The notes under the pieces were generated by a model. That model made no database searches, was not told where the DNA came from, and saw only the letters and a list, made by a program, of their open reading frames with translations. DNA of 35,278 bases from JBGTBD01 sp041749475. Lineage in GTDB: Bacteria > Pseudomonadota > Alphaproteobacteria > Rickettsiales > UBA998. Shown here piece by piece: positions 8,793-17,082 of the stretch (its first letter is position 1; each line of letters begins with the position of its first letter). The DNA lies in assembly GCA_041749475.1 (NCBI GenBank), contig JBGTBD010000025.1, positions 1 through 35,278 of the forward strand, given 5' to 3'. Both the position numbers and the translations under genes were made by a program.

Positions 8793-10121
8793 CTAGGCAA
8801 GTTTCATCAAGTCAATCGGGTGGTCCACTCCGGCTACTTCACAATGCTCCAAAAGTTGTTTTTCGGGGCCGGTGTAACCTTGTTCCCGCGCTACTTCATA
8901 TCCCAGCCGGGTGGTGAGGGCGCGGGTGGCGGTGAGTTTGTTGTGCTTTTCCAATTTGGCGGCGAGGTTGACCGTGCCGCCGATGACGGTGAATTCCAGA
9001 CGCGTCTCGTCCCCCATCACCGCGAAGACAACTTCGCCGACGCCGACGCCCATGCCGATATCGACTGTGATGAGGCCGGAGGATGCGCGGTCGAGCTGCC
9101 AGAGTTTGAGCGCCATGACAATGTCGTCCACCGAGCGCAATGCATCGGCGGCGTAGGTGGTGGAGGCGTTGACCGCGCCGAAGCTGGCGAGGATGCCGTC
9201 CCCCATGAATTTGTCGATATTGCCGCCATGCGCCTGGATGATAGGGACGACGAGTTGCTGGTATTCGCCCAGCAGGTCGATGAGCTGGTTCGGCGTCAGT
9301 TTTGACGAGGCGAATGTGAAGCCGCGGAGATCGGTGAAGATGATGGCGGCGGGGCGAAGTTCGCCCTGGCCGGGGACGACGTTCATCGTGCCTTGGGCGA
9401 TCTTCTGGGCGACGTCCTTATCGAAGAAGAGGGAGAGATTCTTGGTGGCTTTGGATTGGTATACGGCTTCGAGCAGCATGTTACGCGTGCGTACCAATAC
9501 CAGTGAGAGAATGGCGCTGACGAATAGGATAGAGAGGATCTTGTCGAGCGAGGCGAAGGGCAGTGCGAAACCGCTATGGGCGGGCATATCATCCATCGCG
9601 ATGACGAGCCAGCAGAGGGCGCCGGTCACGCCGGAGATGAGGACGTCCTCCGCTTCGAAGCGTAATGTGCGCAGCGCGATCAGGATGAAGACATAGACGA
9701 AATAGATGGTGCGGGATTCGATATCGACCAGCGGTTCGGTCTTCTCGTGATAGGCCCAGATGAGGAACGTCATCAGCAGCATCTCGAACACTATTGAAGA
9801 AAGATGGAACCAGCGCGGGGTGCGCATGCGGCTGGCCAGCCAGACCTGTAAGCTGGTGATGCACGCCATACCCGCCACCGCGAGGATGACCTGCAGGCGC
9901 AAGCTCCCCTCCCCCCATGCCTCGATGCCAAAGAACAGCATGACGGTGAGCGCGGTGAACATGACGAGGTGGATACCGGCGATGATGAGTTCGCTGCGTT
10001 CCTGCAGCCAGTGCAGGCGCATCTGGATATGGGGCGGGAAGCCCGATTCCGTGCCGTCCTGCTTGGCCAGCAGGAAATCCGCGAAACGCGTGAGGGGCGA
10101 TGGTTTAGCCGGGTGGCGCAT
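8793..10121 (-). CDS. Membrane-bound class III adenylate/guanylate cyclase
   Basis: A 442-residue signalling enzyme with an N-terminal membrane domain of about six helices (residues 45-215) and a C-terminal class III cyclase domain. Visible catalytic residues are the metal-binding D264 (FTDLRGFT) and D308 (DKFMGDGI), the purine-selecting K304 and T378 (EFTVIGG), which fit ATP, and the transition-state N385 (VNLAAKLE). The Arg expected four residues after that Asn is Lys389, so activity may be altered. A short linker between the last helix and the catalytic domain may act as a transmitter. AGGA precedes the ATG. It is divergent from the gene at 10226. The cyclase family call is secure; cAMP as product is inferred. 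Confidence 0.9.
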   Translation of the reverse strand: MRHPAKPSPLTRFADFLLAKQDGTESGFPPHIQMRLHWLQERSELIIAGIHLVMFTALTVMLFFGIEAWGEGSLRLQVILAVAGMACITSLQVWLASRMRTPRWFHLSSIVFEMLLMTFLIWAYHEKTEPLVDIESRTIYFVYVFILIALRTLRFEAEDVLISGVTGALCWLVIAMDDMPAHSGFALPFASLDKILSILFVSAILSLVLVRTRNMLLEAVYQSKATKNLSLFFDKDVAQKIAQGTMNVVPGQGELRPAAIIFTDLRGFTFASSKLTPNQLIDLLGEYQQLVVPIIQAHGGNIDKFMGDGILASFGAVNASTTYAADALRSVDDIVMALKLWQLDRASSGLITVDIGMGVGVGEVVFAVMGDETRLEFTVIGGTVNLAAKLEKHNKLTATRALTTRLGYEVAREQGYTGPEKQLLEHCEVAGVDHPIDLMKLA

Positions 10122-10225
10122 GATTCCTGTTTTCCTCTTCCCGCATTGTCCGCTATGCTACGCTGGATGGTTTGGGGTCAGTGTAGCTGGCAAGTTCTAA
10201 TTTTCTACTAACCGGACAAGTGCTT

Positions 10226-10639
10226 ATGGATGTTACGGCGATACAGGTGTGGCAGGTGTTCATCGAACAGTTCGGGGCGGCGTTCGCCCTGCCCTTCGCG
10301 ACGCCGGTCAGCTATACGGCGTTGGTGGCATTCGGCTATGTGGTCACCTTGCCGCTTGCGGCGCAGACGGCGGGGTTGTTCTTGGCATGTGTGATGAATC
10401 TGGGGCTGGGCGTCTTTGTACGGCGGGTGACACAGGGCAGGATACACTTGCCCTCATGGTCATTATTCCATTGGGTGGCGCGGTATCAGCATATCGTCTG
10501 GCCGACGCTTGCCTGCCTGTGTTTCATCCCGGTATTCCCGCAGCTATTGTTTTTCGCAGGCGTGGGGAGTGTGAGACCGTGGCGGTTGGTTCCGTTCATT
10601 ATAATCGGATGTGCGGTGAGTGCTCTATCTGCTATGTAG
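10226..10639 (+). CDS. Small polytopic membrane protein, VTT/DedA-like
   Basis: A 137-residue membrane protein with about four hydrophobic stretches (GYVVTLPLAAQTAGLFLACV, VWPTLACLCFIPVFPQLLFF, LVPFIIIGCAVSALSAM). The segment FIPVFPQLLFFAGVGSVRPW resembles the re-entrant loop of VTT (TVP38/DedA-like) proteins, but the protein is shorter than that family and I am not sure. ATG at 10226 is preferred; GTG at 10220 is also in frame. The ribosome binding site is weak (GGACAAG). It diverges from the cyclase gene and converges with the gene at 10642 with a two-base gap. Confidence 0.65.
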   Translation: MDVTAIQVWQVFIEQFGAAFALPFATPVSYTALVAFGYVVTLPLAAQTAGLFLACVMNLGLGVFVRRVTQGRIHLPSWSLFHWVARYQHIVWPTLACLCFIPVFPQLLFFAGVGSVRPWRLVPFIIIGCAVSALSAM

Positions 10640-10641
10640 AA

Positions 10642-11088
10642 CTAACGACCCCGGGCTTTGAAATTGCTAACGGGATTCTTGCCATCCACATGCGTGTTTT
10701 GAATTTGCGCCGTCGTTTCATCATACATCAATGTGTGCCCTGGCCCATCATTCGAGATGATACGGTTTTCTTCATTTAACTCGAAGCGAACTGTGTTGAT
10801 GTCAAAACCTTTCGCAGGAGCTTGATCGGGGTTTGTATCAACGGATGTTTTTACACTTTTGTCCTGCAGTGAAAGCGCGATATCGCGTGCCAGTTCCCAC
10901 CCCTGTTCCGGAGTAACAGGAACTTCCTTACCGTTACGCTCCAGAGAGGCATCCAGCGGTACGATGGGTCGAACATCTTCAGGACTACCGAGTCTACTTT
11001 CGCCGATAAGTACACTTAGCGTGCTATCCTTATCCTGAATGGTTACTTGTGTTGCGTGGGTAATTTCGGGTTCTTTAGTCGTGGGCAT
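10642..11088 (-). CDS. Hypothetical small soluble protein
   Basis: I do not recognise this 148-residue acidic, soluble protein. It has no signal peptide, membrane segment or Cys. Gly- and Asp-rich stretches suggest a beta-rich or partly disordered fold (VTIQDKDSTLSVLIGESRLG, then VPVTPEQGWELARDIALSLQ). Coding is well supported by AGGAGA six bases before the ATG. It lies downstream of uvrA on the same strand with an 84 nt gap. A -10-like TATTCT and an AACGTT palindrome lie in that gap, so it may have its own promoter. Base composition is lower in GC than uvrA. Confidence 0.7.
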   Translation of the reverse strand: MPTTKEPEITHATQVTIQDKDSTLSVLIGESRLGSPEDVRPIVPLDASLERNGKEVPVTPEQGWELARDIALSLQDKSVKTSVDTNPDQAPAKGFDINTVRFELNEENRIISNDGPGHTLMYDETTAQIQNTHVDGKNPVSNFKARGR

Positions 11089-11172
11089 ATTCTTCTCCTG
11101 TTATGACAACAGAATAGCCTAATGAACGTTAATTTTCATTTAGAAATAGGAGAAGATTGTGTGACAGTCAGG

Positions 11173-14142
11173 TTAAGCAGCCTTGCTTTTCTTCTTTTTT
11201 AGCAATGGTTTGAGGAATTTGCCGGTCACGCTTTTGTCGTTGGCAGCCAACTCTTCCGGAGTGCCGACGCCTACGACATAGCCGCCTTTGGAACCGCCGC
11301 CGGGGCCGATGTCGATGATGTAATCGGACGTTTTCAGGACGTCGAGATTATGTTCGATGATGACCATCGTGTTGCCGGATTCGACCAGTTGCTGGAGGAC
11401 GTGAAGCAGTTTGCGGATGTCTTCCGAGTGCAGACCCGTTGTTGGTTCGTCGAGGATGTAAAGCGTCCGACCTGTGGCGCGTTTGGAGAGTTCTTTCGCC
11501 AGTTTGATGCGCTGCGCTTCCCCGCCTGACAGAGTCGTCGCGGATTGGCCGAGTTTGATATAGCCGAGGCCGACTTCTTTGAGGGCGACGCATTTCTCGC
11601 GGATGGAGGGTTGCGCGGTGAAGAAATCGACGGCTTCATCGACCGTCATGCCCAGCACGTCGGCGATGGATTTGTCCTTGTATTTCACTTCGAGCGTTTC
11701 GCGGTTATAGCGCGCGCCTTTGCAGACGTCGCAGATGACGTAGACATCCGGTAGGAAGTGCATCTCGATCTTGATCAGCCCGTCACCCTGGCACGCCTCA
11801 CAGCGACCGCCCTTCACGTTGAAGGAAAAGCGTCCCGGTTGGTACCCGCGGGCTTTGGAATCGGGAAGTGCGGCGAACCAATCGCGGATGGGAGAGAATG
11901 CGCCCGTATACGTCGCGGGGTTGGAGCGCGGGGTACGACCAATCGGGGATTGGTCAATCTCGATCACCTTGTCGATATATTCAAGTCCGGTGAAGCTTTC
12001 ATACGGGCCGGGGGCGGCCTTCGTGCCCATGATGCGTTTGGAGGCAGCCTTATACAGCGTCTCGATGACGAGCGAGGATTTCCCGCCGCCGGAGACACCG
12101 GATACGCAGGTCATCACGCCCAAAGGAATCTCGACGGAGATATTTTGCAAATTATTGGCGGTGCAGCCTTTGAGGTGCATGCGCTTATGCTTCGGCGCGG
12201 TGCGGCGTTCGGCGGGAACGGCGATCTCGCGTTCGCCGGAGAGGTATTGTCCGGTGATGCTTTTCTTGTTTTTCATCACTTCGGCAGGCGTGCCTTCGGC
12301 GACGATGAAGCCGCCGTGGATACCCGCGCCGGGGCCCATGTCGATCAGGTGATCGGCGTGGCGCATCGTGTCCTCGTCATGCTCGACGACGATGACGGTG
12401 TTGCCTAAATCGCGGAGATGCTGGAGGGTGAAAAGCAGGCGTTCGTTATCGCACTGGTGGAGGCCGATGCTCGGCTCATCGAGAACGTAGAGGACGCCCG
12501 AGAGGCCGGAGCCGATTTGCGAGGCGAGACGGATACGTTGCGATTCGCCGCCGGAGAGCGTTCCAGATTCGCGGGAGAGGGTCAAATAATCGAGACCGAC
12601 ATTGACGAGAAAACCTAAGCGCTCGCGGATTTCCTTGAGAACTTTCTCGGAGATTTTCTTGTGGGTGACGTTCAGTTTCGCTTCGAGCGTGGAGAACCAT
12701 TCGGCGGCGTCGTCAATCGACTTCGCGCAGATCTGGCCGATGTTCAGTTCGCCGACCTTGATGCAGAGGGCTTCGGGTTTCAGGCGGTAGCCGGAGCAGG
12801 CTTCACAATCGGTGACGCTTTGGTATTTTTCCAATTCCTCACGCATCCATGCGCTCTCGGTCTCGCGCCAGCGGCGGGTCAGGCTGGGGATGACGCCTTC
12901 GAACGGTTTGTTGGAGACAAAGCTGCGCGAGCCTTCCTGATAGTTGATGCGGACGGTCTCTTCACCCGAGCCATGCAACAGCATCTCGCGGATTTTCTCC
13001 GGCAGGTCGGACCATGCATGATGCAGGCTGAATTTATAGTGGCGGGAGAGGCCTTCGAGCGTTTGGATATAATATTTCGTTTGCGCGTTGGCCCAAGGTG
13101 CAATCGCACCGTCATTCAGCGAAAGCTTATCATCGGGGATGACCATGTCAGGCGCGAAATAGACCTGGCTGCCGAGGCCGTCACAGACCGGGCAAGCGCC
13201 GAACGGGCTGTTGAATGAGAACAAACGCGGCTCGATCTCTTCCAGCGTGAAGCCGGATTCCGGGCAGGCGAATTTGGAGGATAGGGTAATGATGTCGCCC
13301 TTTTTCAGCGCGGCATTGCGGATTTCCTGCGGGGTGAGGATCGCGACGTCGGTTTTCTTCGAGGTTTTCTTAGTCGGTTTTTCGGCTTTTTCTGACTTCT
13401 CAGGCTTTTCGGCTTTGGGGAGTTCGACGATCTCAACGTAAACCAGCCCGTCGCTGATCGAAAGCGCGGTCTCGATGGAATCGGCGAGGCGGTTGCCGAG
13501 GTCGGGTTTTACGACCAGGCGGTCGATGACGACTTCAACGTCGTGTTTCTTCTGTTTATCGAGCTTCGGCAGTTCGTCCATCGTGTAGAGCTGGCCGTCG
13601 ATCTTCAGGCGCGTGAAACCGCGTTTCTGGAGTTCCTTGATCTCCTTGATGTGCTCGCCTTTGCGGCCGCGCACGAAGGGGGAGATGAGGTAGATCTTGG
13701 TGTCCTCGGGCAATCCCATGATGATATCGACCATCTGCGAGACGGTCTGGCTCTCGATGGGTAGGCCGGTGGTGGGCGAATACGGGATGCCGATACGCGC
13801 ATAGAGCAGGCGCATGTAATCATAGATCTCGGTGACCGTGCCTACCGTCGAGCGCGGGTTGCGCGAGGTGGTCTTCTGGTCGATGGCGATAGCGGGGCTG
13901 AGACCGTCGATGGACTCGACGTCCGGTTTGTCCTGCACGTTCAGGAACTGGCGGGCATAAGCGGAGAGCGACTCGACATAACGGCGCTGGCCTTCGGCAT
14001 AAAGCGTATCGAACGCAAGAGAGGATTTCCCCGAGCCTGAAAGGCCGGTGATGACGACTAACTGATTCCGGGGGATATCGACAGATACGTTCTTTAGGTT
14101 ATGCTCTTTCGCGCCGCGAATGGAGATGACATCGTTTTTCAT
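11173..14142 (-). CDS. uvrA: UvrABC excinuclease subunit A
   Basis: UvrA is the damage-sensing ATPase dimer of nucleotide excision repair and loads UvrB. The first ABC module has GLSGSGKS near residue 33 and the signature LSGGESQRIRLASQIGSGL. The second has SGVSGGGKSS and LSGGEAQRIKLAKELSKR. A C-terminal zinc finger is complete (CEACQG with CDVCKG). The N-terminal one lacks one Cys of the first pair (CPES), as is common in alphaproteobacteria. Residues about 241-265 form a Lys/Glu/Pro-rich insertion (PKAEKPEKSEKAEKPTKK). ATG at 14142 gives 989 residues and the family N-terminus; the frame extends 37 codons further upstream but that part is not family-like. Confidence 0.97.
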   Translation of the reverse strand: MKNDVISIRGAKEHNLKNVSVDIPRNQLVVITGLSGSGKSSLAFDTLYAEGQRRYVESLSAYARQFLNVQDKPDVESIDGLSPAIAIDQKTTSRNPRSTVGTVTEIYDYMRLLYARIGIPYSPTTGLPIESQTVSQMVDIIMGLPEDTKIYLISPFVRGRKGEHIKEIKELQKRGFTRLKIDGQLYTMDELPKLDKQKKHDVEVVIDRLVVKPDLGNRLADSIETALSISDGLVYVEIVELPKAEKPEKSEKAEKPTKKTSKKTDVAILTPQEIRNAALKKGDIITLSSKFACPESGFTLEEIEPRLFSFNSPFGACPVCDGLGSQVYFAPDMVIPDDKLSLNDGAIAPWANAQTKYYIQTLEGLSRHYKFSLHHAWSDLPEKIREMLLHGSGEETVRINYQEGSRSFVSNKPFEGVIPSLTRRWRETESAWMREELEKYQSVTDCEACSGYRLKPEALCIKVGELNIGQICAKSIDDAAEWFSTLEAKLNVTHKKISEKVLKEIRERLGFLVNVGLDYLTLSRESGTLSGGESQRIRLASQIGSGLSGVLYVLDEPSIGLHQCDNERLLFTLQHLRDLGNTVIVVEHDEDTMRHADHLIDMGPGAGIHGGFIVAEGTPAEVMKNKKSITGQYLSGEREIAVPAERRTAPKHKRMHLKGCTANNLQNISVEIPLGVMTCVSGVSGGGKSSLVIETLYKAASKRIMGTKAAPGPYESFTGLEYIDKVIEIDQSPIGRTPRSNPATYTGAFSPIRDWFAALPDSKARGYQPGRFSFNVKGGRCEACQGDGLIKIEMHFLPDVYVICDVCKGARYNRETLEVKYKDKSIADVLGMTVDEAVDFFTAQPSIREKCVALKEVGLGYIKLGQSATTLSGGEAQRIKLAKELSKRATGRTLYILDEPTTGLHSEDIRKLLHVLQQLVESGNTMVIIEHNLDVLKTSDYIIDIGPGGGSKGGYVVGVGTPEELAANDKSVTGKFLKPLLKKKKSKAA

Positions 14143-14227
14143 TATATAATCCGCTGTTGAAGGGTGGGGATGTATATAGGAAAACGGGTGTGCATTGCAA
14201 TGATAAACGGGGCAAACCGGGGATTTA

Positions 14228-14434
14228 TTATGCGCCGGGGCCTGCTGCGCCATTTTTTCTGGCGATTATTGCGCGTCTGGCCTGCATTAATTCCCCCCAA
14301 CCGCTGGGACGGACGACTTTGCCATCCGAATCTAGATTTCTATTTATATCTCCCAAATCACCGTCAGATTCTACATCAGTCCTTGGGGCTGTTCCATCAT
14401 TCTTTCTAGCGATATCTTTGGGATGATTGGACAT
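14228..14434 (-). CDS. Hypothetical small protein (68 aa)
   Basis: A short, charged, probably disordered protein with no recognised family. The C-terminal part (SGWGELMQARRAIIARKNG) may form one amphipathic helix. The main support is a strong AGGAGA site seven bases before the ATG, of the same form as upstream of the genes at 10642, 16850 and 20244. AT-rich sequence with a TAGAAT hexamer upstream could serve as promoter. It lies upstream of uvrA on the same strand and overlaps no other gene. Confidence 0.55.
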   Translation of the reverse strand: MSNHPKDIARKNDGTAPRTDVESDGDLGDINRNLDSDGKVVRPSGWGELMQARRAIIARKNGAAGPGA

Positions 14435-14621
14435 GAGTGATTCTCCTGATTTATTGCTATTCTATGCTATAAATATGTCGCTTTTATGACGCTTTTATTT
14501 ACTTTAACTCAGCAGCATTATCATCCACCCGGCATTCAAGAGGTATGGAGGTTTTCGTGAGCAATAATACCCTGATGGCCTTGTATAAGCCCTATCCATG
14601 GCGCTCCTATGTTGTAATTTA

Positions 14622-15122
14622 CTATTCTATTTGCAATGGCTTATCCATAAACAGGGTGGCTGGTTCTGCAGGACCGTTAATGCGGTTTACGGGACCGCCC
14701 TGCTTTTTAAGGGTTTCCAGAATTTGATGAAGTACTTCCAACGTCGCACCGGGGTTATCACCAAGCTTCAATATTACGTGAGAATCACCCGTGATACTCA
14801 TGTGACTTACACCCGCATGGATGGTTTGCTCAAATAACTCCTTACTCACCGAGGGGCGTAACTCACGCCATGCCTCCGCAACGAATTGCGCAAGTCGCGG
14901 ATCATGAAAATCTACTATGAATTGAGTGAAGTCCTCCGGAGAGGAGTTGGGGTCAAATTCGACAGTGACGCCTTCGCCAAAAATCATACGCAATTCCTGC
15001 ACCAGAGCTTGTCCACCTGCAATAAATTGCTGAAAGCGGGGATTTATATCGGATAGGACGTGAACAGGACCGGGTTTACCGGGAACTTTCACTACGTCAG
15101 TACGTGCCACTATATCATTCAT
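14622..15122 (-). CDS. Hypothetical soluble protein
   Basis: I do not recognise this 166-residue protein. It has an N-terminal extended part, then alternating helices and strands (FQQFIAGGQALVQELRMIFG, then FTQFIVDFHDPRLAQFVAEA), and a C-terminal helix (ATLEVLHQILETLKKQ). No Cys, signal peptide or membrane segment is seen. AGAGGAA lies about eight bases before the ATG. It is divergent from ssb with an 83 nt gap that must hold both promoters. Lower GC than ssb suggests accessory origin. Confidence 0.65.
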   Translation of the reverse strand: MNDIVARTDVVKVPGKPGPVHVLSDINPRFQQFIAGGQALVQELRMIFGEGVTVEFDPNSSPEDFTQFIVDFHDPRLAQFVAEAWRELRPSVSKELFEQTIHAGVSHMSITGDSHVILKLGDNPGATLEVLHQILETLKKQGGPVNRINGPAEPATLFMDKPLQIE

Positions 15123-15205
15123 AATTTTTTCCTCTTCATTTTGCTGGCATATCCTATTAAAACGTGCTTTTTTGTGTGTGAAGTTTTAATGAAAGGTTAC
15201 GTGAT

Positions 15206-15706
15206 ATGGCTGGTAGCATTAACAAGGTGATTTTAGTCGGCAATCTGGGCAAAGACCCGGAAATCCGTTCCACTCAGGACGGTCGCGAGATCGCGCATTT
15301 GACCATCGCCACGTCCGATACTTGGAAGGACAAGAATAGCGGCGAGCGTAAAGAGAAAACCGAATGGCATCGCGTCGTCATCTTCAATGACGGGCTGGTC
15401 GGCGTCGCCAAGAATTACCTGAAAAAAGGCGCGAAGGTCTATATCGAAGGCGCGTTGCAGACGCGTAAATGGACGGATCAGGCCGGTGTCGAGAAATACT
15501 CCACCGAAGTCGTGCTACAAGGCTATGGCGGCAATTTGACGATGCTGGACGGCAAGCGCGAGAGCGGTGGCGGCAGCAGCGATGAGTACGGCAGCGCGGG
15601 CAATTCCGGCGGCGGATATGACGATGTCAGCTATAACGCACCGCAACGTAGCGCTGCGCGTTCTTCTGCGCCTGCACAGGAACTGGACGACGAGATTCCG
15701 TTCTAG
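15206..15706 (+). CDS. ssb: Single-stranded DNA-binding protein
   Basis: SSB coats single-stranded DNA in replication, repair and recombination and recruits partners through its C-terminal tip. The OB-fold covers residues 1-110 (NKVILVGNLGKDPEIRST, WKDKNSGERKEKTEWHRVV, YLKKGAKVYIEGALQTRKW). A Gly/Ser-rich linker follows, and the acidic tip is DDEIPF. The length of 166 is normal. AAAGG lies about nine bases before the ATG. The 3' end of this gene is repeated about 1 kb downstream (16710-16742), so the segment beyond the stop may be an insertion. Confidence 0.97.
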   Translation: MAGSINKVILVGNLGKDPEIRSTQDGREIAHLTIATSDTWKDKNSGERKEKTEWHRVVIFNDGLVGVAKNYLKKGAKVYIEGALQTRKWTDQAGVEKYSTEVVLQGYGGNLTMLDGKRESGGGSSDEYGSAGNSGGGYDDVSYNAPQRSAARSSAPAQELDDEIPF

Positions 15707-15712
15707 GTTTTT
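15680..15712 (+). repeat. Direct repeat, left copy (ssb 3' end)
   Basis: This 33 bp stretch encodes ELDDEIPF, the stop codon and a short T-rich trailer. It recurs at 16710-16742 in the same orientation with two or three changes (for example TTC to TTT for the last Phe). Between the copies lies about 1 kb holding an unrelated minus-strand gene. Confidence 0.8.
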
Positions 15713-15823
15713 AAATTGTATCGCAAATAGTGCTCAGCGCGACTTGATATGTGCATTTTGAGATATTTCCAGTTTGGAAGATTGTTTTTTCTCAGGATTT
15801 ATCAACCAGTCCCATGCGTGTAA

Positions 15824-16423
15824 TTATCGACCGCGTTGGGGCTCTTGTTTACTTAAAATTGACTCCATCAAACCTGTCAGCCCTGTTAAAATACCTCTTG
15901 AATCCTTTGGGGTCGTTACTTCGTCGGGGAATGTCACTAAAAACTTTGTGTATTGCTCCTCGGTCGAGAAGGGTGTTTGTGTCAGCTGTGCCAAGGCCTG
16001 TAGTCCTTCGCGGATGGTGGGCAGAATTTTTTCCCGATTATCCATCGCTTCTGACTTTATTGAAATTCCGTTGATACCAACAGTTATTTGAGGTTCGCGC
16101 TGCGGCGCAAACCTCTCTTTAGATTCTTTTATCCATTGTGAAAGGTTGTAAAGCCGCACCACCTTCCCGATGGCGTTATGGTCATGCTGGGGGAGCCTAA
16201 ATTCATTATAGAGCTTTTTGAAATCCCTAAATTTTCCAGAAACGGTAAAATCATCGCCACTTTCTTCTACCTTGAATCCAAGCGGTCGCAGATATCTTTC
16301 AGCATCTTCAAGATTGATGTTATGGTCGAAAGTCGCCACGACTTCTTGCCGCTCCTTATCCCATGCCCATGAAACAGCGTGCGGCAGTATCTGCTTTGCC
16401 TCGTGTTCGCAAATGGCAATCAT
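15824..16423 (-). CDS. Hypothetical soluble protein between ssb repeats
   Basis: I do not recognise this protein. The start at 16423 (199 residues) is preferred because GGAGG stands five bases before the ATG. The frame extends to an ATG at 16531 (235 residues), which has no ribosome binding site, but a TATATT hexamer lies close above it (16558-16563), so the long form is possible. The product has mixed alpha/beta character (EVVATFDHNINLEDAERYL, then GKFRDFKKLYNEFRLPQ) and a C-terminal helical region. One Cys is present and there is no signal peptide. AT-rich codon use differs from ssb and dapF. It lies inside the segment bounded by the two ssb 3'-end copies. Confidence 0.65.
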   Translation of the reverse strand: MIAICEHEAKQILPHAVSWAWDKERQEVVATFDHNINLEDAERYLRPLGFKVEESGDDFTVSGKFRDFKKLYNEFRLPQHDHNAIGKVVRLYNLSQWIKESKERFAPQREPQITVGINGISIKSEAMDNREKILPTIREGLQALAQLTQTPFSTEEQYTKFLVTFPDEVTTPKDSRGILTGLTGLMESILSKQEPQRGR

Positions 16424-16693
16424 GGCACCCTCCGGGCGGGAAGGGCTTCCAGATTTCGGTTCCGCATAAAGTGCTGATATACGTGGTTTTGCCGCGCCGG
16501 ATTGATGTCGTCTAGTCAAGGTAAACCTCATTTTTGTTTGGTCTTAATTAGGATTGAATATAGCAAAACCAATGCTGAAGAAAATTAAGATTTGATGACA
16601 GGTTCAGGATAAACCTCTGAAAAAAACAAACGGAGTCAGGGGCTTTGACACTAATGGCAAATATCGCAAAGTGGCATGCGCTCTGTGCGCCTC

Positions 16694-16736
16694 TGCCCCG
16701 GCGGGCGCCGAACTGGACGACGAGATTCCGTTTTAG
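16694..16736 (+). pseudogene. ssb 3'-end remnant
   Basis: In frame this reads SAPAGAELDDEIPF and a stop, close to the true SSB ending SAPAQELDDEIPF. No start codon, OB-fold or ribosome binding site precedes it, so it cannot make SSB. It is either a duplicated target sequence left by insertion of the intervening segment or the last piece of a second ssb copy. Confidence 0.7.
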
Positions 16737-16742
16737 GTTTTT
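16710..16742 (+). repeat. Direct repeat, right copy (ssb 3' end)
   Basis: This is the partner of 15680-15712, 1030 bp away and in the same orientation. Confidence 0.8.
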
Positions 16743-16752
16743 TTTAGTTGTC

Positions 16753-16830
16753 TCTGCTCCGGACTCCTGTCCTGCTCAATAGACTGTTCGCTACGCTCAC
16801 CGCTCAGGACTGGCTCGCGCTACTCCGCTC
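16753..16830. repeat. Degenerate copy of the CTGCTC...CTCGCTC repeat
   Basis: The order of words (TCTGCTC, CCTG, GCTCA, AATA, CGCTCAGGACTGGCTCG, CCGCTC) follows the first part of the composite repeats at 31346 and 33857, with many changes. It lies just right of the ssb remnant. The stretch 16532-16849 holds no gene apart from this repeat and the ssb remnant. Confidence 0.5.
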
Positions 16831-16849
16831 GTATAACGTGTTTTGGGGA

Positions 16850-17035
16850 TTAGCGGGTTTGGCCGTCTTTGCCTTTATCGTCAAATTGTTCTGCGATAAT
16901 ACCGTGCGCCCAACCTTTGCCTTCTTGTTGAAACTTTATATTTGGCCGGAACTTATCAATATCTAACCTTTTCCTTCTATGCGGGCTTGCATCTACTACT
17001 GTCTGTCGCCACGTGTCATCATTATTTTTTCCCAT
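16850..17035 (-). CDS. Hypothetical small basic protein (61 aa)
   Basis: A short basic hydrophilic protein with no family I recognise (SPHRRKRLDIDKFRPNIKFQ in the middle). Support comes from AGGAGA six bases before the ATG and a separate upstream region shared with divergent dapF. A CATAAT hexamer (17073-17078 on the minus strand) could be its -10. The reading frame on the other strand over the same bases looks spurious. Confidence 0.55.
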   Translation of the reverse strand: MGKNNDDTWRQTVVDASPHRRKRLDIDKFRPNIKFQQEGKGWAHGIIAEQFDDKGKDGQTR

Positions 17036-17082
17036 ATAGATTCTCCTTGTGCGTCCTATTGCAATTCGCCCGATTATGCCAT

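Noticed and set aside
11758..12408. 216-codon plus-strand frame opposite uvrA
   Set aside because: Mirror frame of a highly conserved gene; no ribosome binding site or family resemblance.
11173..14253. Longer UvrA start at 14253
   Set aside because: The extra 37 residues are not family-like, and the UvrA N-terminus begins exactly at the ATG at 14142.
14545..14727. 60-codon plus-strand frame with GGAGG shortly before an in-frame GTG
   Set aside because: Most of it lies opposite the 3' end of the gene at 14622, and the translation looks random.
16748..16966. 72-codon plus-strand frame with a hydrophobic stretch
   Set aside because: Its first part is the degenerate repeat and the rest lies opposite the better supported 61-residue gene; no ribosome binding site is present.
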